Shown here: piece after piece, positions 25,903-35,449 of the stretch
Numbering within the stretch: the stretch's first letter is position 1
How the letters are laid out: every line of letters starts with the position of its first letter
Origin: Henriciella sp.
GTDB taxonomy: Bacteria; Pseudomonadota; Alphaproteobacteria; Caulobacterales; Hyphomonadaceae
Assembly: GCA_030066975.1 (NCBI GenBank)
Contig: JASJAO010000009.1
Coordinates: forward strand, 1 to 64,000
Direction of reading: 5' to 3'
Length of the DNA stretch: 64,000 nucleotides
Notes under the pieces: generated by a model
The model's database searches: none
What the model was told of the DNA's origin: nothing
The model's input: only the letters and a program-made list of their open reading frames with translations
Position numbers and translations under genes: made by a program

Positions 25903-27086
25903 AATGCCTCGGGGGATTGTAGGAGATTGTTGATGTTCGAAAGAAACCGGGCACCCGTGCGGCCGTCGCTCACGCGATGATCTCCAGACAAAGTTGCTGC
26001 CACCATGAGCTCGCTGCGGACCTTGCCATTATGGCAAACCGGTCGCTGACACGGTGTGCCAAACCCGACCAATGCCACTTGAGGCGGGAATATGATCCCT
26101 TGCAAGGTGTCAACACCTCGATCACCAAGGCTTGAAACGGTGATTGTCGGCATATTGATTTCAGAACTACGTAACCGGCCTGTGCGCGCCCGCGCGATCA
26201 GGTCGCGCATGTTCTGCATTAAATCCTCCAAGGGGAGGGTGGCCGTATCGTGAACCGCTGGTGCGACGAGGCCTCCGCCTCTTAGAGAAATGGCCAGACC
26301 GACGTGCACATCTTCACTCGGTTGGAAGCGATCATGCTCATACACGCCGTTCAGAGGCGGATTCTTCAAAGCCGCCTTGGCCACCGCTCGAACGAAGAGC
26401 AGCCCCATCAACAATCGTTGATCTGGCGGACGGTCTTCATTTTGTTTGGACAGCCAAGTCTCCGCCTGTCGAAGACTGATCTCATGAGACAGAAAATAGT
26501 GCGGAATTTCCCGATTGGATCTTGTCATCGCAGCCGCGATGGCGTCGCGCATGGCGGTTGCTGAAAACCGATCGGTCGCCTTTGGGGGTGGGTAAGCCGA
26601 TGCTGGGTCCGATTGAGCGATGATATTCTGGACATCGTCGGACAGGATCTTGTCTTTCTTGATCTGCGATTGCAGCTGATCAACATTCAAGTTGTGATCT
26701 CGAGCCAATCGACGAGCTGCCGGGGATAGCGTGTGTGGCGGCTGAAATTGCGTCGGATCTGCAGACCGGATGGTCGGGACAGGTTGGACCGGCTTTTTGG
26801 GTTTAGCCGCTTGGTCCGGCTCGGTGGGGGCAGTCGTTTTATCGGCAGCGGTGTCATTCCCGATGTTCGCCATTGCAGCACCGACTGGCAATTCATCGCC
26901 GACTTGGGCGATCAGTTGAGTTACCGTACCGGTCTGGAAGATTTCGATTTCGATGGCGCCTTTTTGAGTTTCCACAACCGCGACAATGTCACCCCGTTTC
27001 ACCTCATCGCCTTCTTGAACGAGCCACTCAACGAGAGAGCCGGCTTCCATGTCCGAGCCAAGAGACGGCATGAGAAATTCTGCCAT
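25899..27086 (-). CDS. 2-oxoacid dehydrogenase E2 (dihydrolipoamide acyltransferase)
   Basis: The 395-residue protein has a lipoyl domain (residues 1-76) with the modified lysine in V-E-T-Q-K-G-A, a Pro-rich linker, an E1/E3-binding domain (about 115-150, L-S-P-A-A-R-R-L-A) and an acyltransferase domain with S-G-D-H-R-V-S-D-G near residue 370. It transfers the acyl group to CoA. The usual lipoyl motif D-K-A is Q-K-G here. It follows the fused E1 by 3 bp and overlaps the ACP gene. No E3 gene is nearby, so a shared E3 must be supplied from elsewhere. Confidence 0.92.
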   Translation of the reverse strand: MAEFLMPSLGSDMEAGSLVEWLVQEGDEVKRGDIVAVVETQKGAIEIEIFQTGTVTQLIAQVGDELPVGAAMANIGNDTAADKTTAPTEPDQAAKPKKPVQPVPTIRSADPTQFQPPHTLSPAARRLARDHNLNVDQLQSQIKKDKILSDDVQNIIAQSDPASAYPPPKATDRFSATAMRDAIAAAMTRSNREIPHYFLSHEISLRQAETWLSKQNEDRPPDQRLLMGLLFVRAVAKAALKNPPLNGVYEHDRFQPSEDVHVGLAISLRGGGLVAPAVHDTATLPLEDLMQNMRDLIARARTGRLRSSEINMPTITVSSLGDRGVDTLQGIIFPPQVALVGFGTPCQRPVCHNGKVRSELMVAATLSGDHRVSDGRTGARFLSNINNLLQSPEAL

Positions 27087-27089
27087 GCC

Positions 27090-29090
27090 TCACGTCTCCG
27101 CCAATGTGCGCTGAGCCGCCTCGACAATTTGCTCCACACTGGGGATGGCGAAGTCCTCAAGGTGCTTTGGATAGGGAATCGGAACTTCGGCAGAGCAGAC
27201 TCGCTCAATTGGCGCATCCAGATACCAGAACGCTTGCTCCATAATTCGAGCTGAAACCTCAGCCGCAAGCGATCCGCTGCGCCAGCCTTCGTCGATAATG
27301 ACGACGCGGCGTGTGCGCTTGGCAGCGTCCAGGATCGTTGCTTCGTCCAAAGGGCGCAAAACACGCAAGTCGATCACCTGCGCATCGATATTTTGTTCAG
27401 ACAGTCGCTCGGCAGCCTCCAGGGTTTTCCAGAGCGAGCCGCCATAAGTGATCAATGTAACGTTTTCACCCTTTCGCCGGATCGCGGCTTTGGAGATATC
27501 AACCGGGCCTGCATTGACCGCGATCTCGCTAGTTCGATTGTAGAGTAATGCATTTTCAAAAATCAGAACCGGATCCGGGTCCTCGAGCGCCGTTGCCAAC
27601 ATGCCTCGCGCATCCTCTAGTGTCGCCGGGGTCAGAACGCGCAGCCCCGGAATATGTGCGAACCAGCCTTCCAAGCTGTGAGAGTGTTGCGCTGCGAGCT
27701 GTTTGCCCGCGCCGGTCGCCATTCGAATAACCACGGGGACATTGAACTGACCACCTGACATATGACGGATGGTGGCAGCGGTGTTCAGGATTTGGTCGAG
27801 CGCAAGCAGGCTGAAATTCACGGTCATGACTTCTACGATGGGACGCATTCCCGCCATGGCGGCACCGATGCCTGCTCCGGTGAATCCGGCTTCGGAGAGC
27901 GGCGTATCTCGCACGCGGTTCTCACCAAACTCCTCCATCAGCCCTTTCGAAACCGCATAGCATCCGCCATAGGCGCCCACATCTTCACCCATCAAGAACA
28001 CACGCGGGTCCCGAGAGAGCGCGTCGCGCAGGGCCTCACGTGCTGCTTCTCGATACGTTGTTTCAACGGTTTCGCTGGACAGAACTTCAATAGACGGGGG
28101 CTCGGGTGGGTCAGCGGCCACCGTGTCGGTCATCAAGCTTGATATGGGTTCGAGATCCGCTGCTTCCGCAAATGCTACGGCGTCTTCAATCTCTGCGTCG
28201 ATTTCGGCTTCGATTGCGTCGATTTCGTCCTGGTGAATAAGCTTGTTCTCAAGCGACCAGGTTTGGAACCGGACAATCGGACCTTTTTGACGCCAGGTTT
28301 CGACTTCTTTCTTGTCACGGTAGAGTTGGGCATCGAACATGGAATGGGCGCGGAAGCGATAGGTCCGGCACTCTAGAAAATGTGGCCCGCCATGCTCACG
28401 AATTTCCGAAATCGCCCGTCGTGCGGCGGCTTCGACATCGACGACGTTCATGCCGTCCAAAGCTTCGGATCGAATATTGTAGCATGCCGCTTTATCGTGA
28501 ATGTCTTGTTCTGACTCTGAGCGAGAAAGCGCCGTGCCCATGGCATAGCCATTGTTCTCGCACACGAACAGGACGGGCAGCTCCCATAAGGCAGCAAGAT
28601 TTAAGCTCTCGTGGAACGCGCCTTCGGCGGCCGCACCTTCCCCGAAAAAGCACACAGTGACGTTCGGTTCGGCTTGCATCTTGTCTGCCAGCGCGAGGCC
28701 GATGGCCATAGGCAGCCCGCCGCCGACGATGGCGTTTCCGCCGTAAAAGTTGGTATCTCGATCGAATAGATGCATCGACCCGCCACGTCCGCCTGAGCAT
28801 CCCGCGGCCTTGCCCAACATTTCCGCCATCACCGCCCGCATTGAAATCCCCCGCACGAGCGCGTGACCGTGCTCGCGATAGGTCGCCACCAGTCTGTCTC
28901 CTGTTTCGAGAACAGGAATGATTCCGGCAGCAATGGCTTCCTCGCCATCATAGAGATGAAGAAATCCGCGAATTTTCTCTTGCGTATACAGCTCCGCACA
29001 TTTGTCTTCGAAGCGTCGAATCCGGATCATATGCCGCAGCAAATCAAGCACATGAGTTCGGCTGAGATGCGGTTTCGTGTCCGTGGTCAT
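27090..29090 (-). CDS. Fused alpha-beta pyruvate dehydrogenase E1 component
   Basis: The 666-residue protein joins E1-alpha (residues 1-320) and E1-beta (about 345-666) in one chain. The alpha part has the thiamine diphosphate motif [13 protein letters not shown] and C-E-N-N-G-Y near residues 140-175. The beta part starts with [12 protein letters not shown]. It decarboxylates a 2-oxoacid, most likely pyruvate, and passes the acyl group to E2. The start overlaps the ligase stop (ATGA). The separate alpha and beta genes usual in alphaproteobacterial PDH are fused here, suggesting a second, special-purpose complex. Confidence 0.92.
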   Translation of the reverse strand: MTTDTKPHLSRTHVLDLLRHMIRIRRFEDKCAELYTQEKIRGFLHLYDGEEAIAAGIIPVLETGDRLVATYREHGHALVRGISMRAVMAEMLGKAAGCSGGRGGSMHLFDRDTNFYGGNAIVGGGLPMAIGLALADKMQAEPNVTVCFFGEGAAAEGAFHESLNLAALWELPVLFVCENNGYAMGTALSRSESEQDIHDKAACYNIRSEALDGMNVVDVEAAARRAISEIREHGGPHFLECRTYRFRAHSMFDAQLYRDKKEVETWRQKGPIVRFQTWSLENKLIHQDEIDAIEAEIDAEIEDAVAFAEAADLEPISSLMTDTVAADPPEPPSIEVLSSETVETTYREAAREALRDALSRDPRVFLMGEDVGAYGGCYAVSKGLMEEFGENRVRDTPLSEAGFTGAGIGAAMAGMRPIVEVMTVNFSLLALDQILNTAATIRHMSGGQFNVPVVIRMATGAGKQLAAQHSHSLEGWFAHIPGLRVLTPATLEDARGMLATALEDPDPVLIFENALLYNRTSEIAVNAGPVDISKAAIRRKGENVTLITYGGSLWKTLEAAERLSEQNIDAQVIDLRVLRPLDEATILDAAKRTRRVVIIDEGWRSGSLAAEVSARIMEQAFWYLDAPIERVCSAEVPIPYPKHLEDFAIPSVEQIVEAAQRTLAET

Positions 29091-30844
29091 GCTTCGTCGG
29101 ATTCCAGAGTTGAAATATCACCCTCCGGCAGGCCAAGTTCGCGCGCTTTCAGAAGCCGACGCATAATCTTCCCGGAGCGGGTTTTTGGTAGCGATTTGCG
29201 GAACACGATTTGCCTCGGCGCTACGGCGGGCCCGAGGCGTTTCCTCGCATGGGCGCGAATATCGAGTTCCAGCGCTTCATCCGGGGTCTGCCCAGGATTA
29301 AGCGCGACATAGGCTTTAACAATTTCACCGGCTTGGGGGTCTGGAAGGCCGATCACGGCAACTTCTGAAACCGCTGGATGTTCGATGATTGCGCTTTCAA
29401 CTTCAAACGGACCGATCAAATGGCCGGAACTTTTGATCAGATCATCGGCGCGTCCAACAAACCAGTAGTAGCCATCTGCATCGCGCTTTGCGAGATCGTC
29501 TGTGAGGTACCAGCCCTCGACGAAACACTTATTGTATCGAGCTTCCTCATCGAGATAGGCGCGCATCATTGATGGCCAGCCGGACCGAAGCGCCAGTTCG
29601 CCAATCTTCATGGGTTCGGTAAGCTCGACGATTTTCCCTGAGGGGTCTTTCTCGACAATGCTCGCTACAATGCCGGGAAGGGGTTTTCCCATAGAGCCAG
29701 GTTTGACGTCCATGCTGGCATAGTTGGCGAGCATAATGCCCCCGGTTTCAGTCTGCCACCAGTTGTCGTGAAAAGGATGCCCGAAAACGTCTTCGCCCCA
29801 GATCACCGCTTCGGCATTCAGCGGCTCTCCGACGCTCGACATGAACCGAAGGTCTGAAAAGTCGTGGTCTGCGGCGAGATCGCGACCAGCGGCCATCAGC
29901 ATCCGGATCGCGGTCGGTGCCGTGTACCAGATGTTGACTTTTTGGGTCTCCAGCAAGCGATACCAGCGTTTGGCATTAAACTCCGCCTCATCAACGATCA
30001 GGGTGAGGCCGTTGGCCAGAGGAGAAATGATCCCGTAGGACGTTCCGGTGACCCAGCCAGGATCAGCGGTGCACCAGAACACATCTCCATCCTGCATATC
30101 GAGAGCGATCCGACCGGTCTCAGCATGTGCAATGATGGCGCCATGAACGTGCACAGCACCCTTCGGCTTGCCGGTTGTTCCAGATGTGAAATGGATGAGG
30201 GCCTTGTCTTCCAGCTTGGTATGAACGGTCTCAAATGTATCTGAAGCTGCCTCCATTTCCTGGTCCAGAGACAAGCATCCGTCTGGAGGCGTGCCTTTGC
30301 AGTTGACCAGCAATACCAGTTTCAGGCTTGGAACTTCACTCCGCCAGGACTTTATCTTTCGATTGTAGAGCGCTTCGGTGGTGACCAAAACGGTGGCTTT
30401 GCCAATTTCCATCCGGGAGCGAATAGGATCTGGCCCGAACGCAGCAAACAAGGGCGAGAAAGTAAGGCCGGCCTTCATCGATCCAAGCGCGGATACGTAA
30501 ACCTCGGGTAGCCGACCCATCATGCAAAACAGACTGTCACCGCGCTGGGCGCCATGCTTCGCTATGATATTGGCAAACCGGTTGGTCAGATCGCGAAGGT
30601 CGCGATAGGTCAGGTCCTTGGTCGTATCATCTTTACCGACCCAACGAATGGCGACGCGCTCGCCACGGCCCTGCGCAACGTGGCGATCTACGCATTCATG
30701 AGCGATGTTGAGACAACCATTATCGAAGCCGTCCAGCCGCGCCCGTGCCTCTTCCCACGCAAAAGATCCATAGACCTCCTCATAATCCTGCATATTCGAA
30801 GTCGCGAAACTCTTCTCCGATTTGCGAATGATCTTGGATGTCAT
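29087..30844 (-). CDS. Acetate-CoA ligase-like AMP-forming enzyme (AcsA type)
   Basis: The 585-residue protein belongs to the ANL superfamily. It shows [12 protein letters not shown] near residue 220, W-W-Q-T-E-T-G-G near residue 358, the hinge G-R-A-D-D-L-I-K near residue 472, and the C-terminal lysine in T-R-S-G-K-I-M-R-R. The size and motifs match the short AcsA branch of acetyl-CoA synthetases; propionate is possible. It is the first gene of the PDH-ACP operon, behind a perfect FNR/FixK-type box and a -10. Together with PDH it would feed acetyl-CoA when oxygen is low. Confidence 0.9.
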   Translation of the reverse strand: MTSKIIRKSEKSFATSNMQDYEEVYGSFAWEEARARLDGFDNGCLNIAHECVDRHVAQGRGERVAIRWVGKDDTTKDLTYRDLRDLTNRFANIIAKHGAQRGDSLFCMMGRLPEVYVSALGSMKAGLTFSPLFAAFGPDPIRSRMEIGKATVLVTTEALYNRKIKSWRSEVPSLKLVLLVNCKGTPPDGCLSLDQEMEAASDTFETVHTKLEDKALIHFTSGTTGKPKGAVHVHGAIIAHAETGRIALDMQDGDVFWCTADPGWVTGTSYGIISPLANGLTLIVDEAEFNAKRWYRLLETQKVNIWYTAPTAIRMLMAAGRDLAADHDFSDLRFMSSVGEPLNAEAVIWGEDVFGHPFHDNWWQTETGGIMLANYASMDVKPGSMGKPLPGIVASIVEKDPSGKIVELTEPMKIGELALRSGWPSMMRAYLDEEARYNKCFVEGWYLTDDLAKRDADGYYWFVGRADDLIKSSGHLIGPFEVESAIIEHPAVSEVAVIGLPDPQAGEIVKAYVALNPGQTPDEALELDIRAHARKRLGPAVAPRQIVFRKSLPKTRSGKIMRRLLKARELGLPEGDISTLESDEA

Positions 30845-30873
30845 TGCCCGTATCCTGTCGCAGCACCAAACAT

Positions 30874-30914
30874 ATTATGTCAGGGGCGTCAGGCGTCCGC
30901 TTGATCGGCATCAA
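30874..30914 (-). promoter_or_regulatory. FNR/FixK-type box and promoter of the acetate ligase-PDH-ACP operon
   Basis: TTGAT-CGGC-ATCAA (30901-30914) is a perfect match to the FNR/FixK consensus. On the minus strand CATAAT (30874-30879) is centred 31 bp away, giving class II geometry and a start near 30866, 22 bp before the ATG. Confidence 0.8.
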
Positions 30915-30930
30915 ATGACATCGTCACGGC

Positions 30931-30944
30931 TTGATCCGGCTCAA
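30931..30944 (+). promoter_or_regulatory. Second FNR/FixK-type box in the divergent promoter region
   Basis: TTGAT-CCGG-CTCAA has one mismatch and lies exactly 30 bp from the first box. It could serve the acyltransferase gene at 30979, giving a nearly leaderless transcript, or strengthen the minus-strand promoter. Confidence 0.55.
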
Positions 30945-30978
30945 AGTTCCGACTTTGCTACAAAGGCAAAATACAGAT

Positions 30979-31884
30979 ATGAGTCAGGGCCTTATGCGAG
31001 CATCTGAGGCAGAAAATCGTCACATTGTCGACGTCCTGATCGAGGAACGCGCGCCGAGATTGTCGCGCAGTTTTGTTTGGCCACTGGTTCGGGCGGTCCT
31101 CAAGCTTTTGTTGAACTATCGCCGGGCGCGAGACATGGCGGATGCGATAAAAGATCTGCCCGGCAGCGCTGCTCTGCAGTTTGTGAGTGACCTTCTGGAA
31201 CTGGATGTGCGTGTGGCGGGCTTGCAGAACATGCCGCGGGAAGGGGCCGCGATGATCGTCTGCAATCATCCGACAGGGATTGCCGATGGCGTGGCGGTTT
31301 ATGAGGCGCTGATATCTTCTCGACCCGACCTTAGCTTTTTTGCCAATGCTGATGCCCACCGGGTCAGTCCCGGTCTGATTGATGTCTTGATTCCGGTTGC
31401 CTGGCCGCAACGCAAACGGACGATCCGTTCAACCAAGCAGACACTCAAGCTCGCTAAACAGGCGATTGCCAACGGGCGTCCTGTTGTGGTGTTTCCAGCA
31501 GGTGCATTGTCACGAAAAATTGCGGGAAAGATACAGGATCCCGAATGGGAGCACTCAGCGGTCGCTTTGGCGAAAAAGTATAAAATTCCAGTTGTTCCGA
31601 TTCATATCGACGGACCTAGGCCGCGCTTGTTTCACCTGTTCGACAGGTTTTCGAACGAGCTGAGGGATGTCACGCTGTTTCATGAATTGCTCAACAAACG
31701 GGGACAAACCTATCAACTGACAATCGGTCCGATTATTGAGAGTGCGGCCTTGATTCACCCTGCCGAGGCGACGACACGGCGATTGAAGGCTTATGTCGAG
31801 GAGCAATTGCCTGTATCGCCTGAAATCTCTTTCTCGGACGAAGACCCGGGCACCGCTTCGCACAATGTCCGCAGTGCCAAATAA
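30979..31884 (+). CDS. Lysophospholipid acyltransferase-like protein
   Basis: The 301-residue protein has the acyltransferase block I as N-H-P-T-G-I-A-D-G near residue 96, that is H-x5-D rather than the common H-x4-D, a variant found in the N-H-P-F-G-x-x-D-G branch of the family. Further blocks include V-V-V-F-P-A-G-A-L-S near residue 172 and V-P-I-H-I-D-G near 212. A role in membrane lipid acylation is likely. ATG codons at 30979 and 30994 are both possible; the second has a weak AGGG. Its 3' end overlaps the convergent AMP-ligase gene by 94 bp. Confidence 0.82.
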   Translation: MSQGLMRASEAENRHIVDVLIEERAPRLSRSFVWPLVRAVLKLLLNYRRARDMADAIKDLPGSAALQFVSDLLELDVRVAGLQNMPREGAAMIVCNHPTGIADGVAVYEALISSRPDLSFFANADAHRVSPGLIDVLIPVAWPQRKRTIRSTKQTLKLAKQAIANGRPVVVFPAGALSRKIAGKIQDPEWEHSAVALAKKYKIPVVPIHIDGPRPRLFHLFDRFSNELRDVTLFHELLNKRGQTYQLTIGPIIESAALIHPAEATTRRLKAYVEEQLPVSPEISFSDEDPGTASHNVRSAK

Positions 31885-33572
31885 TCGGGCTTTCCAGTGG
31901 GAAGTAGCGGAATCTTGGGTATCACGACCAGCTTTTTTGGCAGCGCTTTTGGGGGCAAATTGTGCGCGTTCACATGGTGGGCCAATTCCGTGCGGTCTGC
32001 GTTCTCTTGCTCTGTCACCAGCACGATCAGATCCTTGCCGCCCTGGTCGAGCAAGATTATCGCAGCGTGCCTCTTTCCAGGCCAGGCCGCCTCCGCGTTG
32101 GCCTCTACAACATCAAGGGAAACAAGTTCGCCGCCTACTTTCGCAAACCGCTTCCTGCGATCGATAATGGTGAGAAAGCCATCTGTGTCTACAGCGACAA
32201 CGTCGCCTGTATCAAACCATCCCTCTTTTGGTGGAATGATGTGCCCGGAGCCGTCGGGTGCCAGATAACCCAACATCACATTCGGGCCTTTCACACTGAG
32301 CTCAGCACCGCCCGTGAGTTCTGGAATAGGGGTGAGACGGGCAACCAACCCAGGCAATAGGCGCCCGACGGTTCCGAGGCGATTGGCGCCCGGACGGTTC
32401 ATGGCGATAACCGGACTGCATTCGGTTGAGCCATATCCCTGAATGATCTCAGCATCAGTCGATCCTGAGATTTTCCGAATGGTCGGTTCGGTGACGCGCT
32501 CTCCTCCCAGAACAACGTATTTGAGACTTCTCAACGCGCCCGCAGAGGCCGTCTTTGCATAGAGTTGGGCAAACGAATCGGTTGCGACAAGTACTTTGGC
32601 CTCAGACCTCTGAATCGCTTGCACCACGCCTATGCGGTCGAGTGGTGACGGATACAAGACCGACTTGAGACCGCTCAGAATGGGAAGCAAGGTCCCGCCG
32701 ACCAAGCCGAAGGCGTGAAATACCGGCAAGACATTGAAAAAATTCCAACTCTCGTCGAGGGGTAAATGTTCCTGGACTTGCTGGATATTTGCCAGCACGT
32801 TCTCGTGGCTCAGCACGACGCCTTTCGGCGTTCCGGTTGTACCGGACGTAAACAGGATGAGGGCAGGGCGCTCGCCATCTGTCTTGGCCACGAGTTGTGG
32901 GGGCACCAAGCCGCGCAGAAAGACTGCGGCTTTGTCGGTTGTTCGGATATCCTGGCGCAAGTCCTCAACGAACAGAACGCGGCGAGACTTTTGAAGTGCC
33001 TTAATTGTCTGATCAAGCTTTGCCTTTTTGATGAAGGCTCTAGAGGTAATGATTGTCGTCAGGCGGCTCAATTCACAAGCAGCCTCAAGTGTTTTGATAT
33101 CGGCTTGTATGGGCAGCATCGCTGGCACGCGACGACCGAGCTGAACACCAAACACTAGGACGACGGCTGCGCAGCTGGTCGGCATGAATACGCCAACATG
33201 GTCACTGTCGTCCAACGTGCGTGACAATACAAACCCAGAAGCTTGCGCCGCCCTGATCAAAGCCTTGTAAGTCAGAGGTCCCATGATCGGGTCCTCCAAG
33301 ATTACCCGATCCGCTCCATAGATTGAGGCGGCCCGACGAAGGTTGTTGAACAAGTCACCGCGATCAATTTCATTCTCCAAGGCCTCACTACACCACACAT
33401 GCGGCCTGCCGGATGACTTGGTCGGGTCGGTTGGTGCGCGATACTGTGTCAGACGGATCTCTCGGTTTCTATGAACGTTGGGATGTCCGATGCGCCTCAG
33501 ATGGCAAACTCGCTGCTTGACGCGTATCACGGGAGCGATCTGCAGGGGCTTCAAGCCCATCACGGTCGACAT
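31791..33572 (-). CDS. AMP-dependent acyl-CoA/acyl-ACP ligase (Aas C-domain-like)
   Basis: This 593-residue ANL enzyme has L-F-T-S-G-T-T-G-T-P-K-G near residue 238, Q-G-Y-G-S-T-E-C-S-P near 382, W-F-D-T-G-D near 465 and L-P-T-G-K-P-D-Y near 565. The sequence resembles the acyl-ACP synthetase half of Aas, and the neighbouring acyltransferase resembles the other half. The first 60 residues are basic and unconserved, and no SD precedes ATG 33572; GTG at 33398 is an alternative start. The last 31 codons overlap the convergent acyltransferase gene. Confidence 0.82.
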   Translation of the reverse strand: MSTVMGLKPLQIAPVIRVKQRVCHLRRIGHPNVHRNREIRLTQYRAPTDPTKSSGRPHVWCSEALENEIDRGDLFNNLRRAASIYGADRVILEDPIMGPLTYKALIRAAQASGFVLSRTLDDSDHVGVFMPTSCAAVVLVFGVQLGRRVPAMLPIQADIKTLEAACELSRLTTIITSRAFIKKAKLDQTIKALQKSRRVLFVEDLRQDIRTTDKAAVFLRGLVPPQLVAKTDGERPALILFTSGTTGTPKGVVLSHENVLANIQQVQEHLPLDESWNFFNVLPVFHAFGLVGGTLLPILSGLKSVLYPSPLDRIGVVQAIQRSEAKVLVATDSFAQLYAKTASAGALRSLKYVVLGGERVTEPTIRKISGSTDAEIIQGYGSTECSPVIAMNRPGANRLGTVGRLLPGLVARLTPIPELTGGAELSVKGPNVMLGYLAPDGSGHIIPPKEGWFDTGDVVAVDTDGFLTIIDRRKRFAKVGGELVSLDVVEANAEAAWPGKRHAAIILLDQGGKDLIVLVTEQENADRTELAHHVNAHNLPPKALPKKLVVIPKIPLLPTGKPDYLALRTLCEAVPGSSSEKEISGDTGNCSST

Positions 33573-33636
33573 TCGAGAGAAACCGGGGGGCGCATCGGAT
33601 CAAAGGTTCCAATAACTTCCCGAGTGCCGCTTCATT

Positions 33637-33650
33637 TTGACCCAAATCAA
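33637..33650. promoter_or_regulatory. FNR/FixK-type box between the AMP ligase and the hydrogenase operon
   Basis: TTGAC-CCAA-ATCAA has one mismatch to the consensus. It lies 65 bp upstream of ATG 33572 (minus) and 193 bp upstream of the hydrogenase beta gene (plus). A minus-strand TATTGG is centred 32 bp away. A poorer box, TTGAC-GCGT-ATCAC, is at 33517-33530. The direction of control is unclear. I see nothing else in the 270-bp gap. Confidence 0.45.
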
Positions 33651-33842
33651 CTTTCCAGTGCCCAAAGTGAGGCAGCTTGAGCGCTCTACTCGGACAGAGG
33701 GCCAGCTTTTGACTCAATCGATCAGTCTTGCAAGCGGCTTGATGGTGCTTCGCTCAGTCCACGGTGTAGCTCGTTTTCCGAATTTGAATTACGGTCGGCA
33801 GATCGCGATCAGCGCACAGCTGTCGCTCGAACTGGACGGGGT

Positions 33843-34991
33843 ATGATGGACATGGCTGAAGCAGATCAGGCTCCGACTATACCCCAGATTCTGGCTCGCG
33901 ACGCGCTGGACCGCCTGATCCAGATTTTAATCGAACGAGAGTATGAAGTGATCGGGCCCCGATTGCGCAGCGGTGCAATCATCTATGATGAAATTGAAAG
34001 TGCAGATCAGCTGCCAATCGGATGGCAAGACGAGCAGAGTGAAGGGCGCTATCGCCTTCGCAAGCGTCAAGATGATGCCGTGTTTGGTTTTGCGGTTGGG
34101 CCGGACAGCTGGAAGAAATACCTGCGTCCACCGAAGCAGGTCTTGTGGGCGGCTCGGAAAAATGAAGGTGAAATCGAGTTCGAGCCCCCCGCTCCATCGA
34201 AGAAGCTGGCTTTTCTTGGGGTAAAGCCCTGCGAAGTCGCTGCGATCAGAACGCTGGACAAGGTCTTGCTGGGGGGGCGTTACCCCGACCCGAATTATGC
34301 GAAAACCCGCCAAACTGCTTTGATCATTGCAGTGAACTGCAACGATCCGGCAGAGACCTGCTTTTGTACGTCCATGCAAACCGGGCCAACCGTGGAGTCC
34401 AGCTATGATGTTGCACTGACCGAAATACTGAACAACGAAGGCCACTATTTCACCGCGCGATCTGGAAGCCCCATCGGCGCGTCGATCATTGAGGCGCTTG
34501 AGCTGAAACCCGCTAGTGATGAACAGTGTGTAGAGGAGCAAAAACGGTTCGAGGAGGCCGAAGCGAAGATTGATCGCAAGCTGGCAACGGACGGATTGCA
34601 ACAGCGCCTCGCTGCTAACCCAAATGATCGAGCCTGGGCAGAGATTGCGGATCGCTGTCTTTCCTGTACCAACTGCACGCAAGTCTGCCCGACTTGCTTT
34701 TGCACCTCTGTCGAGGATCATACCAGTCTGGACGGGTCAAAGACCGAACGGGTTCAGGTCTGGGACTCTTGTTTTACCGGACGTTTTGCTGAGTTGAGCG
34801 GGGGTCAAGTGCGTGAAACCACCAGTTCCCGGTATCGCCAGTGGATGACCCACAAGCTGAGCACCTGGATTGATCAGTTCGGGATGTCAGGCTGTGTCGG
34901 TTGCGGTCGATGCATCTCGTGGTGTCCTGTCGGCATTGATATTACCAAGGAGGCCGCACGTGTTGGGGTAGAGGTGGAGGCCGCTCCATGA
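33843..34991 (+). CDS. hydB: Group 3b [NiFe]-hydrogenase beta (iron-sulfur) subunit
   Basis: The 382-residue protein is the electron-transfer subunit of the cytoplasmic NAD(P)-linked hydrogenase (sulfhydrogenase type). Its C-terminal half has two ferredoxin-like clusters: C-L-S-C-T-N-C-T-Q-V-C-P near residue 278 and C-V-G-C-G-R-C-I-S-W-C-P near residue 352. The N-terminal half contains L-G-V-K-P-C-E-V near residue 126 and the C-F-C-T motif. It passes electrons between the NiFe module and the flavin subunit. Tandem ATG codons at 33843 and 33846 are both possible. It heads an operon of eleven overlapping or tightly spaced genes. Confidence 0.92.
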   Translation: MMDMAEADQAPTIPQILARDALDRLIQILIEREYEVIGPRLRSGAIIYDEIESADQLPIGWQDEQSEGRYRLRKRQDDAVFGFAVGPDSWKKYLRPPKQVLWAARKNEGEIEFEPPAPSKKLAFLGVKPCEVAAIRTLDKVLLGGRYPDPNYAKTRQTALIIAVNCNDPAETCFCTSMQTGPTVESSYDVALTEILNNEGHYFTARSGSPIGASIIEALELKPASDEQCVEEQKRFEEAEAKIDRKLATDGLQQRLAANPNDRAWAEIADRCLSCTNCTQVCPTCFCTSVEDHTSLDGSKTERVQVWDSCFTGRFAELSGGQVRETTSSRYRQWMTHKLSTWIDQFGMSGCVGCGRCISWCPVGIDITKEAARVGVEVEAAP

Positions 34992-35449
34992 CGGATATCC
35001 TGGACAATCTGAAACAACATCCCTTTTTTGAAGGCTTTCGCTTGGATCATCTTGAGCAGATCTGTGAGTGTGCGAGCGCCACCAGCTTTGAAGCAGGAGA
35101 TTATCTGGTCCGCGAAGGCAGTGAGGCCTCCCACCTTTTTCTCATCCAATCTGGGAGCGTTTCACTAGAGACCAGCGCGCCAACTCAAAACGTGGAGACA
35201 TTTCAAACGCTTAGCGACTTTGATTTTGTCGGCGTGTCCTGGCTCTGCCCGCCGTATCGACTAATCTTTGATGCGGTCGCTACAACACCGGTTGAGGCCA
35301 TCGTCTTTGATGCAAGATGCCTGAGAACACATTGCGAGAGCGACCATTCGCTCGGCTATGCACTGATGAAACTGTTTGTGCCCGCATTGGTGGAACGCTT
35401 GACCTGCGCGCGGCTAAAAGCGCTTGATCTGTATCAGGTGCCAGCGTGA
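34988..35449 (+). CDS. Stand-alone cyclic-nucleotide-binding-domain protein of the hydrogenase operon
   Basis: The 153-residue protein is a single cNMP-binding beta barrel with F-F-E-G-F near residue 13, a Y-L-V-R-E-G-S-E-A strand and L-I-Q-S-G-S-V near residue 55. There is no DNA-binding helix-turn-helix. The canonical phosphate-binding R-T-A stretch is absent, so the ligand is unknown. It lies between the beta and gamma subunit genes and overlaps both (ATGA- and GTGA-type). Similar proteins occur in group 3b operons, where a regulatory or assembly subunit role is plausible. Confidence 0.85.
   Translation: MTDILDNLKQHPFFEGFRLDHLEQICECASATSFEAGDYLVREGSEASHLFLIQSGSVSLETSAPTQNVETFQTLSDFDFVGVSWLCPPYRLIFDAVATTPVEAIVFDARCLRTHCESDHSLGYALMKLFVPALVERLTCARLKALDLYQVPA

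Noticed and set aside
33517-33530. TTGAC-GCGT-ATCAC as an FNR/FixK box
   Set aside because: Two mismatches, no -10 element at the expected distance on either strand, and it lies within the longest AMP-ligase frame.
33469-33717. An 82-codon minus-strand frame in the same gap
   Set aside because: No SD and antisense-like composition; it overlaps the uncertain 5' end of the AMP-ligase gene.
33637-33846. A 69-codon plus-strand frame just before the hydrogenase operon
   Set aside because: It begins with TTG without an SD, starts on an FNR-like box, and has no recognisable protein pattern; more likely non-coding.
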